Assembly (NCBI RefSeq): GCF_014323665.1
Contig: NZ_JABVEB010000034.1
Location: 1 to 50,683, forward strand
Direction of reading: 5' to 3'
Source: Actinomadura sp. HBU206391
GTDB lineage: Bacteria; Actinomycetota; Actinomycetes; Streptosporangiales; Streptosporangiaceae
DNA length: 50,683 nucleotides
The notes beneath the pieces are model-generated. The model was not told where the DNA came from, made no database searches, and saw nothing but the letters and a program-made list of their open reading frames with translations. Numbering within the stretch: position 1 is the stretch's first letter; each line of letters opens with the position of its first letter. The translations under genes were made by a program, and so were the position numbers. Shown here piece after piece: positions 1 through 8,830 of the stretch.

Positions 1-613
1 CGCCGTTGACGTCGCGGGGCGCGGGCTTGTGCGGCTCGGGCACGGTCGGTGCGGTGAGCGCCGGCGTGGTCTCGCCGATCCGGCGCGACCCGGTGGCGCG
101 GCCGGCGCCGTCATCGGCCTCCGGCGCGGGGGCCTGACCGTTGCCGGCGGTGCGGTGTTCGGTGATCCTGCTCGGGTCGGCCGGGCTGATGCCGAAGTCC
201 GCCAGCTCGATGAGCCCGGTGCCGTGCCGGTGGAACGACTCGTACACCAGGTCGGCGGGCCGTCGCAGGCCCTGTACGTCGCGCAGGGCGGTGACCATCA
301 TGTCGGCCAGCCCGGCGTAGTCGGTGGCGGTCGCGAGGGGCGGCAGCTCGGTCCACCAGTTCGCCGGCGACCAGTCCGCCGTCGGCGGCCGCCACCCGGC
401 CTCGGTGAGCACCTCCTCGTCGGCGGGGGTCAGCAGGAGCGGGCCCTCGAGGAAGTTGTTGCTGACGGCCTCGGCGTAGAGCCGGTCCGGTTCGCGCATG
501 GCCTGGACGTAGTGGCGGCTCTCGTCGTGTTCCCGCACGATGAGGATGGTGTCGCGATCGAGACCCGCCAGCTCACGGCCGAGGCGTTCGGCGAATTCGG
601 ACCACTCCAACAA
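1..613 (-). CDS. TY-Chap-like domain protein, 3' end cut by window edge
   Basis: The gene runs leftward off the window, so only the first 204 codons are visible. I chose the TTG at 613 because AGGAG lies just upstream and the protein then opens with LEWSEFAERLGREL. The first ~130 residues look like the actinobacterial TY-Chap/YbjN-related fold (proposed type III chaperone-like peptide binding): W..F...L near the start, YVQAM, then EAVSNNFL, LTPADEEVLTEAGW, an NWW segment and a helix with ALRDVQGL. Residues beyond ~150 become Pro/Ala/Thr-rich, suggesting a linker to another domain outside the window. A 99-bp gap separates it from the upstream gene on the same strand. No substrate can be named. 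Family call is moderate. Confidence 0.6.
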   Translation of the reverse strand, partial: MLEWSEFAERLGRELAGLDRDTILIVREHDESRHYVQAMREPDRLYAEAVSNNFLEGPLLLTPADEEVLTEAGWRPPTADWSPANWWTELPPLATATDYAGLADMMVTALRDVQGLRRPADLVYESFHRHGTGLIELADFGISPADPSRITEHRTAGNGQAPAPEADDGAGRATGSRRIGETTPALTAPTVPEPHKPAPRDVNG

Positions 614-712
614 GATCACTCCTCACCGGCCGCCGTCGAGCCACTCGGGATCTCCGACCCCACCGTAAACGCCGATAATCGCCGTCCGGGTCTCCTCTCG
701 CAAACCGCTCGG

Positions 713-2254
713 TCAGCCGGCCGGCGGCCGATCGTGGCGCAGCGCGCGCAGAGCGCCGCGCAGCGCGTCGGCGTCGCCACCGTGCCGGTCGATCACTTCG
801 ATGAGCCGGTGCAGGATCTCATGGCGCTCGTAGCCGAGATCCAGCAGGATCTGCGCGGTCTCCCACAGTTGCGGCGGATCACCCGCCCACAGCCGCGCGG
901 CCAGCCGCTCGTGCTCGGCCAGATGATCCTCCGGAGCCCCTGGATGCTCGAACTCGAGCAGCAGCCGGCGGTCACCCGGATCCGCTGGATTGAGCGACGT
1001 CAGGTCGACCTTGCCGTGCCGTCCGTTGAGGAACGGCAGCGCGAACGCCCGGCGGGGGAGGGCCTCCAGATCGCCGTCCGGCAGCAGCCGCTCGACCAGC
1101 TCGCGGTCCAGGCCGGCCTCGGTCGGATCGCGGTAGGCCTCGGCGAACCTCACAGTGGCGTCCCAGACCGCGTCGAGGGTGGCCCGGACGCCCTCCTCGG
1201 GCAGCCCGGTGCGGCGGCTCGCCCACCGCACCCACGCCGCGAGCACGTGCGGCATCGCCTCCTGCTCGGTGGGCCACAGCAGGACCTTGCGCGGCACCCA
1301 CTCCAGCAGGAACCGCTCGCACTTGATGGGGCTGACCCGCAGCGGGCGGCCGGAGTCGTACGTGCAGCCGTAGTCGATGATCCGGTCGACGCAGCGGCTC
1401 GCCGCGGACCGGTCCGACAGTTCCTCGGCCTCGTCCGAGGCCAGGAACTGCGCGGCCAGGGTGGCGCGCCGGTCGCGGCCGTAGACCGGCGGCGCGGGGT
1501 GGCGGCCGCCCGGGGGCAGCGCCCGCACCCTGGCCCGCACGAACGCGTGGTAGGACCCGAAGCCCTCGTTGACCGGCGGGTCGGTCCAGCCGTCGGTCGT
1601 CCTCAGCGCGGTCTCGAGCAGCGCCCGGGTACGGCCCGGCTCGAGATGCTCGAAGCGCATGAGGGGGTTGTCGCGGCCGTCGTTGCGGCAGTGATCGAGC
1701 ACCTTCTCGACCTGGGAGGACACCCACGCGTCCCGCACCATGCCGCCGTAGTTGTGGTCGACCACGACGATGAGGGCGTGCCGCTCCGCGCCGCCATAGG
1801 TGTAGGTGCAGACGATCGATTCCTGGTCGCCGTAGACGTCCCGGGAGGTGTAGCACTCCTCGGCCGCGACCATGCCGACCCGGTCGGCCCAGCCGGGGCG
1901 GGCCACCCCGCGTTCCATGAGGCCGAGCGCGGCGTGCTCGGCCATGGCCGCCTGCCGGCTCGTGCCGAGATAGGCCATGCCGGTCAGCAGGGCCAGCGCC
2001 GCAGGGGTACCCGCACGACCGGCGTGGTCGACCAGGGCCTCCCCGACCACCTCGTCGGCGTCGGTGCCGACCTCGTCCGACCGGCGGCCCCACCAGGAAC
2101 CGAGGATCTCGCTCACGATGAGCTCGGCGTCGAGCGGGCTGCGCACCGCCAGCAGCTCACGGGCGTGCCTCAGGATGTCATTGAAGATCGCGTAGATCTC
2201 GTCGGAGGGTGGCTTGGCGTCCCCCGGAGGACGGCGGCGGCTGCGGGGACTCAC
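713..2254 (-). CDS. Conserved actinobacterial protein of unknown function, DUF1841-like C-terminus
   Basis: 513 aa, GTG start at 2254 with GAGAGGG 7 nt upstream. No signal peptide or membrane segment is visible. The N-terminal 40% is helical and Ala/Leu-rich. A central block (roughly residues 150-215) contains HALIVVVDHNYGGMVRDAW and FEHLEPGRTRALLE, which look like a conserved core. The last ~60 residues carry H-x3-AARLWAGDPPQLWETA, then LGYERHEILHRL, a pattern I associate with actinobacterial DUF1841-type proteins, where an H...LW..DPP..W motif precedes LGY..HEILH. The function is unknown. It lies 99 bp upstream of the TY-Chap-like gene and may be co-transcribed with it. The long frame on the opposite strand is a high-GC artefact. 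Confidence 0.72.
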   Translation of the reverse strand: MSPRSRRRPPGDAKPPSDEIYAIFNDILRHARELLAVRSPLDAELIVSEILGSWWGRRSDEVGTDADEVVGEALVDHAGRAGTPAALALLTGMAYLGTSRQAAMAEHAALGLMERGVARPGWADRVGMVAAEECYTSRDVYGDQESIVCTYTYGGAERHALIVVVDHNYGGMVRDAWVSSQVEKVLDHCRNDGRDNPLMRFEHLEPGRTRALLETALRTTDGWTDPPVNEGFGSYHAFVRARVRALPPGGRHPAPPVYGRDRRATLAAQFLASDEAEELSDRSAASRCVDRIIDYGCTYDSGRPLRVSPIKCERFLLEWVPRKVLLWPTEQEAMPHVLAAWVRWASRRTGLPEEGVRATLDAVWDATVRFAEAYRDPTEAGLDRELVERLLPDGDLEALPRRAFALPFLNGRHGKVDLTSLNPADPGDRRLLLEFEHPGAPEDHLAEHERLAARLWAGDPPQLWETAQILLDLGYERHEILHRLIEVIDRHGGDADALRGALRALRHDRPPAG

Positions 2255-2346
2255 GGACTTACCCTCTCAGATTCGCTCGTGACAGTCGCCCACGACCTGC
2301 ATGATGTCGCCAGCGGAATGCTCTGGTAGGACCGCTCCACCCGGCA

Positions 2347-2442
2347 CCCCCGATATTCGGGGGAATTGTCGTCGGGAGGCCGGTCCATGTTCGAACAACC
2401 ATTTTACTCCCCCATGGCGGTAAAGGTGCCCGTTGCCATGGG
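2347..2442. promoter_or_regulatory. Two inverted repeats in the 2255-2502 gap
   Basis: CCCCCGA-TAT-TCGGGGG (2347-2363) is a perfect 7-bp inverted repeat, and CCCATGGC...GCCATGGG (2411-2442) is an 8-bp one with a 16-nt loop. They lie between the end of the cytochrome b gene and the start of the 513-aa gene, both on the minus strand. They could end the first transcript or act as an operator for the second. No T-tract follows either arm, so the terminator reading is weak. Confidence 0.35.
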
Positions 2443-2502
2443 CCTTGACCGGCGTCTACCGGCGGAGTCGCGGCGTCCTATTTCACGCAGCAAGGAGACC
2501 TG

Positions 2503-3189
2503 TCAAGGCCTCCGGGCGTCATGCTTCTCTGGCTCTTCCGGTGTGGATTGTGTGGATTGTTCGGCCAGCCACGCCGGGTGGTGGCGGGCGGCCCACGGCC
2601 GGTCGACATGGCCGTCCCACATCCCGGCCATCGCCCCGCGGTCGCGCATCGCGAACCAGAGGTGCCCCAGGAAGGCCGCGAAGATCCCCAGGGTGAGCCA
2701 GTCGTGCACGAAGGTGGCGCCGGTCCGCCAGCCGTCGGGGAACGGGCCGGGGAAGGTGAGCATGGCCCCGGTCCCCAGCATGACGAGGATCGCGCCGGCG
2801 ACGAAGGCGGCGTTGAGCTTCTGGCCGGCGTTGAACTTGCCGACGGGGATCGCTCCCTCGCCGTCGATGACGACACGCCGGTCACTTCGGCGCAGCCACT
2901 CCCAGTCCACGTCGCCGAAGCGGTTGAGCCGCCCCAGATCGGTTCGGAACGCCTTCGACAGCCAGCCCGCGAGAATCGGGGCGGGCAGGGAGAATCCGGC
3001 GATCACGTGGATGGTCTTGAACAGTTCCCGGCGGCCGACGGCGGCGGCGACGACCGGGACGTACAGGCACGCCGCCGTGACGAGGCAGATGATCATCAGG
3101 AGCGCGACGGCGTGATGGACGGCGCGCTCAGGGAGGGTGAACCTCAGGATCGCCCGCCCGCCGCGACCGCCGGGGTCACGTCGGCTCAT
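2503..3189 (-). CDS. Cytochrome b561/formate-dehydrogenase-gamma-like membrane subunit
   Basis: 228 aa with four predicted membrane helices (about 26-50, 58-78, 128-148 and 165-187). Histidines that could ligate b-type heme sit at the helix ends: VHH at ~25, IHVIAG at ~60, FVHDW at ~164 and GHLWF at ~180. Its first bases overlap the last bases of the upstream molybdopterin enzyme gene (3176-3189), which implies translational coupling. This is the usual arrangement in which a membrane cytochrome b passes electrons to or from a periplasm-facing molybdenum oxidoreductase. The C-terminal ~40 residues are soluble and end in a Pro/Glu/Thr-rich tail. The exact electron partner and substrate are not visible. 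Confidence 0.85.
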   Translation of the reverse strand: MSRRDPGGRGGRAILRFTLPERAVHHAVALLMIICLVTAACLYVPVVAAAVGRRELFKTIHVIAGFSLPAPILAGWLSKAFRTDLGRLNRFGDVDWEWLRRSDRRVVIDGEGAIPVGKFNAGQKLNAAFVAGAILVMLGTGAMLTFPGPFPDGWRTGATFVHDWLTLGIFAAFLGHLWFAMRDRGAMAGMWDGHVDRPWAARHHPAWLAEQSTQSTPEEPEKHDARRP

Positions 3190-3910
3190 CGTCTCTCCCG
3201 TTCGACCGGCCGACCCACGCGTCGACGTCGTAGCCGCGCTCTTCCCAGTAGCCGGGGACGACCTTGTCGACGACCTCGATGCCGCCCAGCCACTTGAGCG
3301 ACTTGTAGCCGTACATCGGCGCGACGAACAGCCGCACCGGGCCGCCGTGATCGTGGGTGACGGGTTTGCCGAGCATCTCGGTGGCGACGAGGACGTCCCG
3401 CCTGCGTGCCTGCTCCATCGTCAGCGACTCGGTGTAGGCGCCGTCGAAGGAGCGGAAGCGCACGGCGGCCGCTGCCGGCGCCGCGCCGACGGCGTCCAGC
3501 AGGTCGGGGAGCGCGACCCCCGCCCACGGCACCTTGGGCACCCGCCAGCCGGTGACGCACTGGAAGTCCCGGGTGATCCGCGTCTGCGGAAGCGCACGCA
3601 GGTCGGCCATCGTGAACGTGCGCCGTTCGCGGACCCGCCCGCTCACCGTCAGCGTGTAGTTCCCGGCATCGCGGCGATCGACGCTGTCGACCACCGAGTA
3701 GTACCGGAAACCTCCACCGATCGGGACGATCTTGTTGATGGGCGACAGGGCGCGGTCGACCTTCTCCTGCACGCCGGCGCCGACCGCCACGCCGATCGCG
3801 CCGAGGCCCAACATGCCGAGGACGATCCGCCGTCCCACAGGGGTGCCTTCGTCCGGCCGCGCGGAGTCCGGCCGCGCGGAGGCTCCGCCGTTCAGTCTGG
3901 TGCCCGTCAC
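3176..3910 (-). CDS. Molybdopterin-dependent oxidoreductase, sulfite-oxidase/YedY fold
   Basis: 244 aa, GTG start with a G-rich Shine-Dalgarno. Residues 26-46 hold a twin-arginine-like sequence (GRRIVLGML) followed by a hydrophobic stretch, so Tat export or an N-terminal anchor is likely. The Moco domain spans about 65-235. RDFQCVTGW places the molybdenum-ligating Cys at residue 118, followed by WRVPKVPWAGV, AVRFRSFDGAYTESL and the HDHGGPVRLFVAPMYGYKSLKWL block typical of the family. It lacks a separate heme or dimerization domain, so it is the short bacterial form. It is coupled to the cytochrome b gene downstream. The natural substrate cannot be read from the sequence; roles in this fold include sulfite oxidation and methionine-sulfoxide repair. 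Confidence 0.88.
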   Translation of the reverse strand: MTGTRLNGGASARPDSARPDEGTPVGRRIVLGMLGLGAIGVAVGAGVQEKVDRALSPINKIVPIGGGFRYYSVVDSVDRRDAGNYTLTVSGRVRERRTFTMADLRALPQTRITRDFQCVTGWRVPKVPWAGVALPDLLDAVGAAPAAAAVRFRSFDGAYTESLTMEQARRRDVLVATEMLGKPVTHDHGGPVRLFVAPMYGYKSLKWLGGIEVVDKVVPGYWEERGYDVDAWVGRSNGRDDEPT

Positions 3911-4470
3911 CCCCCCATTCGAGCACTACGCACACCGTATGACCACGGGAACGATCGGAATGTAAGAAATCAGTCATATCTGGCCTCGCCGGCTCCGGGC
4001 CGGAACGGCGATCTTCGGAGAACGGCCGGAATCGGCCAATCGGGATCGCCTGCACTGGCCCGCACCGGCGCGAGGCGGGCGCGGCACGCGGCCGGAGGCA
4101 TTCGCGATCGGGCGGGCGGCGGTACGAGGCACGGTGCCGATCTGCGCGGGGACGCGCCGGGATCCCGCGCTCGGCTGCCGATCGGCGCGCGGCGTTCTAT
4201 CATCTCGTACCTGCCGATTGATCCGGCCGCCTCGGTGCCTCGGCGGACCTGGCCGGACGGCGGGCGTATCGACGGCACCGTAGGGTGACCGGTGAAGGTG
4301 CCGAACCGGCCACTGGGGGTAAGACTTGTCTTCGGCGCCGAACCACCGAGATGATGAAGGCCTGGCTCCGACCAGTGTTGTGATGGAGGCGGGGGCTCAG
4401 CCTGCTCCCATTCACCCATAGTGATGACGACCTGCCTTGTGGTTAATCCTCGCCCGCGACGGAGGTGTCG
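3911..4470. promoter_or_regulatory. 560-bp intergenic region between divergent genes
   Basis: No convincing gene is present. The stretch separates the leftward molybdoenzyme from the rightward PAS-GAF-phosphatase, so promoters for both must lie here. Visible elements are AAGAC-TT-GTCTT (4321-4332), a perfect palindrome just after GGGGGTAA, which resembles an alternative-sigma (SigB-like) -10 box, and TATCAT (4198-4203), a fair -10 for the rightward gene without a clear -35. The middle is GC-rich with several short inverted repeats such as GGCCGGAATCGGCC. Confidence 0.35.
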
Positions 4471-6672
4471 ATGGTGAGCACCGATACTTCTGTTCCGCAC
4501 CCCCGGGTGGCCGGTATGGACTCCTCCGATATCGCGCTGTTCGAGACCCTGATCAAGGAAGCGTCCATCGGTTTCGCGTTCTTCGATGCCAAGCTGAAGT
4601 GCCGCCGGGTCAACGAGACCCTCGTGGAGATCCACGGCGTGTCCGCCGAGCGCCTCATCGGGCGGCGCCCGTCCGAGGTGCTGACCGACGACGCGGCGAC
4701 GGCCGCGGCCATGGAGGCCGCGCTGCGGCAGGCGCTCGACGAGGGCCAGTCCGTGATCGACGCCTTCGATCTCACCGTCGACGTCGCCAGGGAGGGCGGC
4801 GCGGATGAAGACGGCGCGAACGAGGGCGGTGCGGCCGAAGGCGAAGCCGGGCCCGGGACGGTCGGCACCGGGGCGCCCGGCCCGGACGACTCGCTCAGCG
4901 CGTCCGTCGACCGGACCCGGCACTGGTCGTACTCGTGGTTCCCCTCCCGCGGCCCGGACGGAAAGCTCCTCGGCATCGTGCTGATCGTGGTGGACGTGTC
5001 CGAGCGCCGCCGTTCCGAGGAGATCATCCGCCGCAAGGAGGAGCGCTACCGCTCGCTGGTCGAGGCGAGCTCCCAGGTGGTGTGGGTGACCCAGCCCGAC
5101 GGCCAGATCTCCGACGACGCGCCGGAGTGGCGGTCGATCACCGGGCAGTCCATCGACGAGTACCTCCTGGGCGGCTGGCTCGCGGTCATCCACCCCGAGG
5201 ACCGCCAGCGCGTCGAGGCCGTCTGGCAGGAGTGCGTGCAGGTCAACCGTGTCTTCGAGGCCAACTACCGGGTCCGCACCAAGACCGGCACCTACCGGCA
5301 CTACGACGTACGGGCCGTGCCGATCTGGCGGGGCGAGGACGTCGTCGAGTGGGTCGGCGCGAACACCGACGTCACCGGCCAGCGTGAGGCCGAGGAGATG
5401 CGCGGCCGGTTGACCGAGCAACTGTCGGCCGCCGCACTGCGCACGGCCAGGTTGCAGCAGGCCACCTCGCTGCTGGCCGAGGCCCTCACGGTGGCGCAGG
5501 TCGTCCAGGTCATCACCGAGGTCGGCCGGTCGGCGATCGGCGCCGACCAGTCGGCGGTGGCGCTGCTGAACGACGACAAGCTGGTGCTGCGGATCATCAC
5601 GCCGGGCGGCACCCAGGAGACCGCTCCGGTCGCGCCCGACGACATCCAGGTCAGCGGCCAGACCGTGATGTCGGTCGCGGTCCGGGAGAGCCGGCCGTTC
5701 CTGGCCGAGAATCCCGACAGCCTCCGGATGCAGCTCGGTGGCGACGAGCCCGGTCTGTTCGGGCGTCAGATGGAGGAGCGGGCCTGGGTGGGGCTGCCGC
5801 TGCTCGCGGCGGGCGCCGCGATCGGCGCCCTGCGATTCTCGTTCATGCGGCCACGAGAGATCACCGAAGAGGAGCGGGTGTTCCTCGAGGCGCTCGCCGG
5901 CCAGTGCGCGCTGGCGGTCGAGCGGGCGCTGCTGTTCGAGCGCGAGCACAAGACCGCCGAGGAGCTGCAGCGCAGCCTCCTGCCGAGCGATCTGCCGCAG
6001 CTGTCCAACATGCAACTGGCCGCCCGCTACCACCCGGCGACCCGCCATGTGCAGGTCGGCGGGGACTGGTACGACGCGTTCCGGCTGCCCGACGACCGGC
6101 TGGCCATCGCGGTCGGCGACGTCATGGGCAAGGGCGTGCTGGCCGCGGCCGGGATGGGCCGGGTCCGCAACGCCCTGCGCGCCCTCGCGCTCAACGATCC
6201 GCGGCCGGCCGCGGTGCTGGCCGGGCTCGACCGGCTGTTCAGCGCCACCGAGGACGAAGAGCAGTTCACGACGGTGGCCTACGCCGTCATCGATCCCGAG
6301 ACCGGAGTGGGCGTTCTCAGCAATGCGGGGCATCCGCCACCGCTGCTGATCAGCCCGAACGCCCCCGCGCGGCTCAGCGCGAGCGAGCCGGGGACGCCGC
6401 TCGGCTGGCCGAGTCAAAGACAGCAGACAAGTTTTTCCATCGAGTCCGGCAACACTGTGGTGTTCTATTCCGATGGACTCGTGGAGAACCGTAGGCGTGG
6501 AGTGGACGCCGGTCTCGACGAGCTCGTCGGGGTCGCGGCGGACGCGCCACCGGAGGTGGTAGCAGATCCTGAAATAATCGTCGATTTCTTGGTCGATCGC
6601 ATGCTTGCCGGGTATGAGCAAGACGACGATGTGACCGTACTTGCCCTACACGTTCCGCCGAAGACGGCGTAG
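4471..6672 (+). CDS. PAS-PAS-GAF-SpoIIE (PP2C) serine phosphatase, RsbU-like
   Basis: 733 aa. I chose ATG 4471 because GGAGG ends 5 nt upstream; a GTG six bases earlier overlaps that site. Order: PAS 1 (about 15-180, interrupted near 108-145 by an acidic Gly/Ala/Glu insert), PAS 2 (about 190-305, with RYRSLVEASSQVVW and WLAVIHPEDRQRVE), GAF (about 325-485), then a SpoIIE phosphatase (about 500-730). The metal-binding signatures are intact: GGDWYD at ~530, GDVMGKG at ~549, YSDGL near 668 and DDDVTVLAL near the end. Such proteins dephosphorylate anti-sigma-factor antagonists (RsbV type) in response to signals sensed by PAS/GAF. No antagonist or anti-sigma gene is adjacent. The principal sigma factor gene follows in the same direction after ~200 bp. 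Confidence 0.92.
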   Translation: MVSTDTSVPHPRVAGMDSSDIALFETLIKEASIGFAFFDAKLKCRRVNETLVEIHGVSAERLIGRRPSEVLTDDAATAAAMEAALRQALDEGQSVIDAFDLTVDVAREGGADEDGANEGGAAEGEAGPGTVGTGAPGPDDSLSASVDRTRHWSYSWFPSRGPDGKLLGIVLIVVDVSERRRSEEIIRRKEERYRSLVEASSQVVWVTQPDGQISDDAPEWRSITGQSIDEYLLGGWLAVIHPEDRQRVEAVWQECVQVNRVFEANYRVRTKTGTYRHYDVRAVPIWRGEDVVEWVGANTDVTGQREAEEMRGRLTEQLSAAALRTARLQQATSLLAEALTVAQVVQVITEVGRSAIGADQSAVALLNDDKLVLRIITPGGTQETAPVAPDDIQVSGQTVMSVAVRESRPFLAENPDSLRMQLGGDEPGLFGRQMEERAWVGLPLLAAGAAIGALRFSFMRPREITEEERVFLEALAGQCALAVERALLFEREHKTAEELQRSLLPSDLPQLSNMQLAARYHPATRHVQVGGDWYDAFRLPDDRLAIAVGDVMGKGVLAAAGMGRVRNALRALALNDPRPAAVLAGLDRLFSATEDEEQFTTVAYAVIDPETGVGVLSNAGHPPPLLISPNAPARLSASEPGTPLGWPSQRQQTSFSIESGNTVVFYSDGLVENRRRGVDAGLDELVGVAADAPPEVVADPEIIVDFLVDRMLAGYEQDDDVTVLALHVPPKTA

Positions 6673-6880
6673 TCCGTACGAAGGACCACTCAGCTCCCCC
6701 TAAGGTGGTGTGTTACCGGGCAGGACTCCCCGTACGGAATGCGCAGCCGTGCCAGAATGCTGACCCTAGGAGAAGCGGGTACGCTGCTTTCCCGCGCGGG
6801 GTTCGTGGCCCCGCCCGCGAGGCCACGCCCGACAGGCCGCCTGGGTCAACCTAGCCACATGTTTCGTTCGAGAGGTGTTT
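6673..6880 (+). promoter_or_regulatory. Leader region of the sigma factor gene
   Basis: A 7-bp inverted repeat CGTGGCC...GGCCACG (6805-6828) lies about 50 nt before the sigma factor start and could form a leader hairpin or end the upstream transcript. No -35/-10 pair stands out. GAGAGG at 6870-6875 is the ribosome binding site for the GTG at 6881. Confidence 0.35.
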
Positions 6881-8590
6881 GTGTCGCCTGCCAGTTCGAC
6901 CTCGAAGCCAACAGAGCAGCTGCACGAGCACGTCATCGGGCAACTGATCGAGCGTGGACGGTCCCAGGGTTACATCGAAGCCGACGATGTACGCCGTACG
7001 TTCGAGGAGGCCGACATCCCCGTGTCCAAGGCCTCGAGCATCTTGCGGAGCCTCAGCAAGGAGGGTGTGACCGTCATGGTGAGCGCTGCCGACTCCGCGG
7101 CGCCGAAGCGTCCGCGCAAGCGCGCCGGGACGCAGGCGGCGCGGAAAGATCAGACTGAAGAGGGGGCGGGCTCCCGTCAGGGGGCGCCCAAGAGCGTCGC
7201 GGCCGCCAAAGAGCAGCCCGACACGGTGACGGCCGTCGTCGACGACGGTTCGGACGGCGGCGCGTCGGACCAGCGGGCCCGGGCGGGCCGGTCGCAGACC
7301 GCCAAGCCCAAGAAGGCCGCGCCCAAGCCGAAGCGGCCCACGGCCGCCAAGAAGACCCAGCCGGCCAAGGGCGGTCCCGCCGCCAACGGCACGGCCAAGC
7401 GGTCGGCCGAGAAGGCCGAGCCGGTCGTCGATGACGAGGTCGAGGTCACCGATCTCGATGTCGATCTCGAGGTGGACCTCGAGGTGGACGTCGATCTGGA
7501 GGCCGGTGACACGCCCGGGGACGCGGATGTCGCCGTCGAGCCCGACACCGAGGCCGTCGTCGCCGAGCCCGACGCCGCCGGGCCGCAGGGCAAGAAGCGC
7601 GAGGACTCCGAAGAAGAGGCGTTCGTCCTCGGCGACGATGACGAGGACGCCCCGGCCCAGCAGATCGCGGCGGCCGGCGCGACCGCCGACCCGGTCAAGG
7701 ACTACCTCAAGCAGATCGGCAAGGTCCCGCTGCTCAACGCCGAGCAGGAGGTCGAGCTGGCCAAGCGCATCGAGGCGGGCCTGTTCGCCGAGGAGCGGCT
7801 CGCCGTCGAGGGCCATGCGATGTCCGAGGACGACCTCGAGGACTTCGAGTGGATCGCCGAGGACGGCCGCCGGGCCAAGAACCACCTGCTCGAGGCGAAC
7901 CTGCGCCTGGTGGTGTCGCTGGCCAAGCGCTACACCGGCCGCGGCATGCTGTTCCTGGACCTGATCCAGGAGGGCAACCTCGGGCTGATCCGCGCGGTCG
8001 AGAAGTTCGATTACACCAAGGGCTACAAGTTCTCCACGTACGCCACCTGGTGGATCCGGCAGGCGATCACCCGGGCGATGGCCGACCAGGCCCGGACCAT
8101 CCGCATCCCGGTCCACATGGTCGAAGTGATCAACAAGCTGGCGCGGGTGCAGCGGCAGATGCTCCAGGACCTGGGCCGCGAGCCCACCCCGGAGGAGCTG
8201 GCCAAAGAGCTCGACATGACCCCCGAGAAGGTCGTCGAGGTCCAGAAGTACGGCCGTGAGCCCATCTCGCTGCACACGCCGCTGGGTGAGGACGGCGACA
8301 GCGAGTTCGGGGACCTCATCGAGGACTCCGAGGCGATCGTCCCGGCCGACGCGGTGAGCTTCACGCTGCTGCAGGAGCAACTGCACTCGGTGCTCGACAC
8401 GCTGAGCGAGCGCGAGGCCGGAGTGGTCTCCATGAGGTTCGGTCTCACCGACGGCCAGCCGAAGACCCTCGACGAGATCGGCAAGGTCTACGGGGTGACC
8501 CGGGAGCGGATCCGCCAGATCGAGTCGAAGACCATGTCGAAGCTGCGTCATCCGTCGCGCTCCCAGGTGCTTCGCGACTACCTGGACTGA
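6881..8590 (+). CDS. hrdB: Principal RNA polymerase sigma factor (HrdB/SigA, sigma-70 group 1)
   Basis: 569 aa. GTG 6881 has GAGAGG 5 nt upstream; an in-frame GTG at 6875 overlaps that site and is less likely. Residues 1-60 form a helical region 1.1-like head. About 75-170 is Lys/Ala/Pro-rich and strongly basic, then about 185-260 is acidic with a repeating [13 protein letters not shown] pattern. Region 1.2 starts at ~269 ([16 protein letters not shown]). Regions 2.1-2.4 run to ~410 and include the promoter-melting segment [21 protein letters not shown] at ~376. Region 3 follows, and the region 4.2 helix-turn-helix [20 protein letters not shown] ends the protein. It directs housekeeping transcription and is essential in actinobacteria. 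It was assigned as group 1 by its complete domain set and the topoisomerase neighbourhood. Confidence 0.97.
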   Translation: MSPASSTSKPTEQLHEHVIGQLIERGRSQGYIEADDVRRTFEEADIPVSKASSILRSLSKEGVTVMVSAADSAAPKRPRKRAGTQAARKDQTEEGAGSRQGAPKSVAAAKEQPDTVTAVVDDGSDGGASDQRARAGRSQTAKPKKAAPKPKRPTAAKKTQPAKGGPAANGTAKRSAEKAEPVVDDEVEVTDLDVDLEVDLEVDVDLEAGDTPGDADVAVEPDTEAVVAEPDAAGPQGKKREDSEEEAFVLGDDDEDAPAQQIAAAGATADPVKDYLKQIGKVPLLNAEQEVELAKRIEAGLFAEERLAVEGHAMSEDDLEDFEWIAEDGRRAKNHLLEANLRLVVSLAKRYTGRGMLFLDLIQEGNLGLIRAVEKFDYTKGYKFSTYATWWIRQAITRAMADQARTIRIPVHMVEVINKLARVQRQMLQDLGREPTPEELAKELDMTPEKVVEVQKYGREPISLHTPLGEDGDSEFGDLIEDSEAIVPADAVSFTLLQEQLHSVLDTLSEREAGVVSMRFGLTDGQPKTLDEIGKVYGVTRERIRQIESKTMSKLRHPSRSQVLRDYLD

Positions 8591-8645
8591 GCTCCGCCTG
8601 GACTGAGCTCCGCCTGGACTGAGCTCCGCCTGGACTGAGCTCCGC
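8582..8645 (+). repeat. Four perfect 16-bp tandem repeats spanning the sigma factor stop codon
   Basis: CTGGACTGAGCTCCGC is repeated four times without change (8582-8597, 8598-8613, 8614-8629, 8630-8645), followed by a degenerate partial copy (CCGGATTGA). The first copy contains the last sense codons and the TGA stop (8588-8590). Because 16 is not a multiple of three, the TGA recurs in each reading frame in turn, so readthrough in any frame is stopped quickly. It looks like expansion of the gene's own 3' end by slippage. Confidence 0.9.
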
Positions 8646-8664
8646 CCGGATTGATTTGGCGGCG

Positions 8665-8697
8665 CGGGCCTCCGACCGGTACGGCCGGGGAGGCCCG
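8665..8697. terminator. GC-rich hairpin, likely terminator between convergent genes
   Basis: CGGGCCTCC (8665-8673) pairs perfectly with GGAGGCCCG (8689-8697) around a 15-nt loop that can itself fold. It lies just after the 16-bp repeats and between the rightward sigma factor gene and the leftward yaaA gene, so it may act in both directions. There is no U-tract, as is common for actinobacterial terminators. Confidence 0.6.
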
Positions 8698-8830
8698 GCC
8701 TGCCGGAAATCGCCCTCCGTGCACCATCGGGAGCGGCCGCGACACGCCGAGCGCACCACGTGACGGACTGTTTACCAAACGTGATTCAGCGCTCGTGTTT
8801 AGCCGCCCCAGGTGTTTCAGTGCCCGTGAT

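Noticed and set aside
29..2329. Open 766-codon plus-strand frame opposite the first two genes
   Set aside because: Its product is Arg/Gly/Val-rich low-complexity without domain motifs; the minus-strand frames have real motifs and ribosome binding sites. High GC keeps antisense frames open.
3970..6621. 883-codon minus frame opposite the PAS-GAF-SpoIIE gene
   Set aside because: It is the antisense of a gene with full phosphatase motifs and shows no recognisable fold.
6851..8551. 566-codon minus frame opposite the sigma factor gene
   Set aside because: Complementary shadow of conserved sigma regions 2-4; composition is Leu/Gly/Arg-rich without motifs.
8582..8645. CRISPR-like repeat array
   Set aside because: Units are directly adjacent with no spacers and are only 16 bp; it is a simple tandem repeat.
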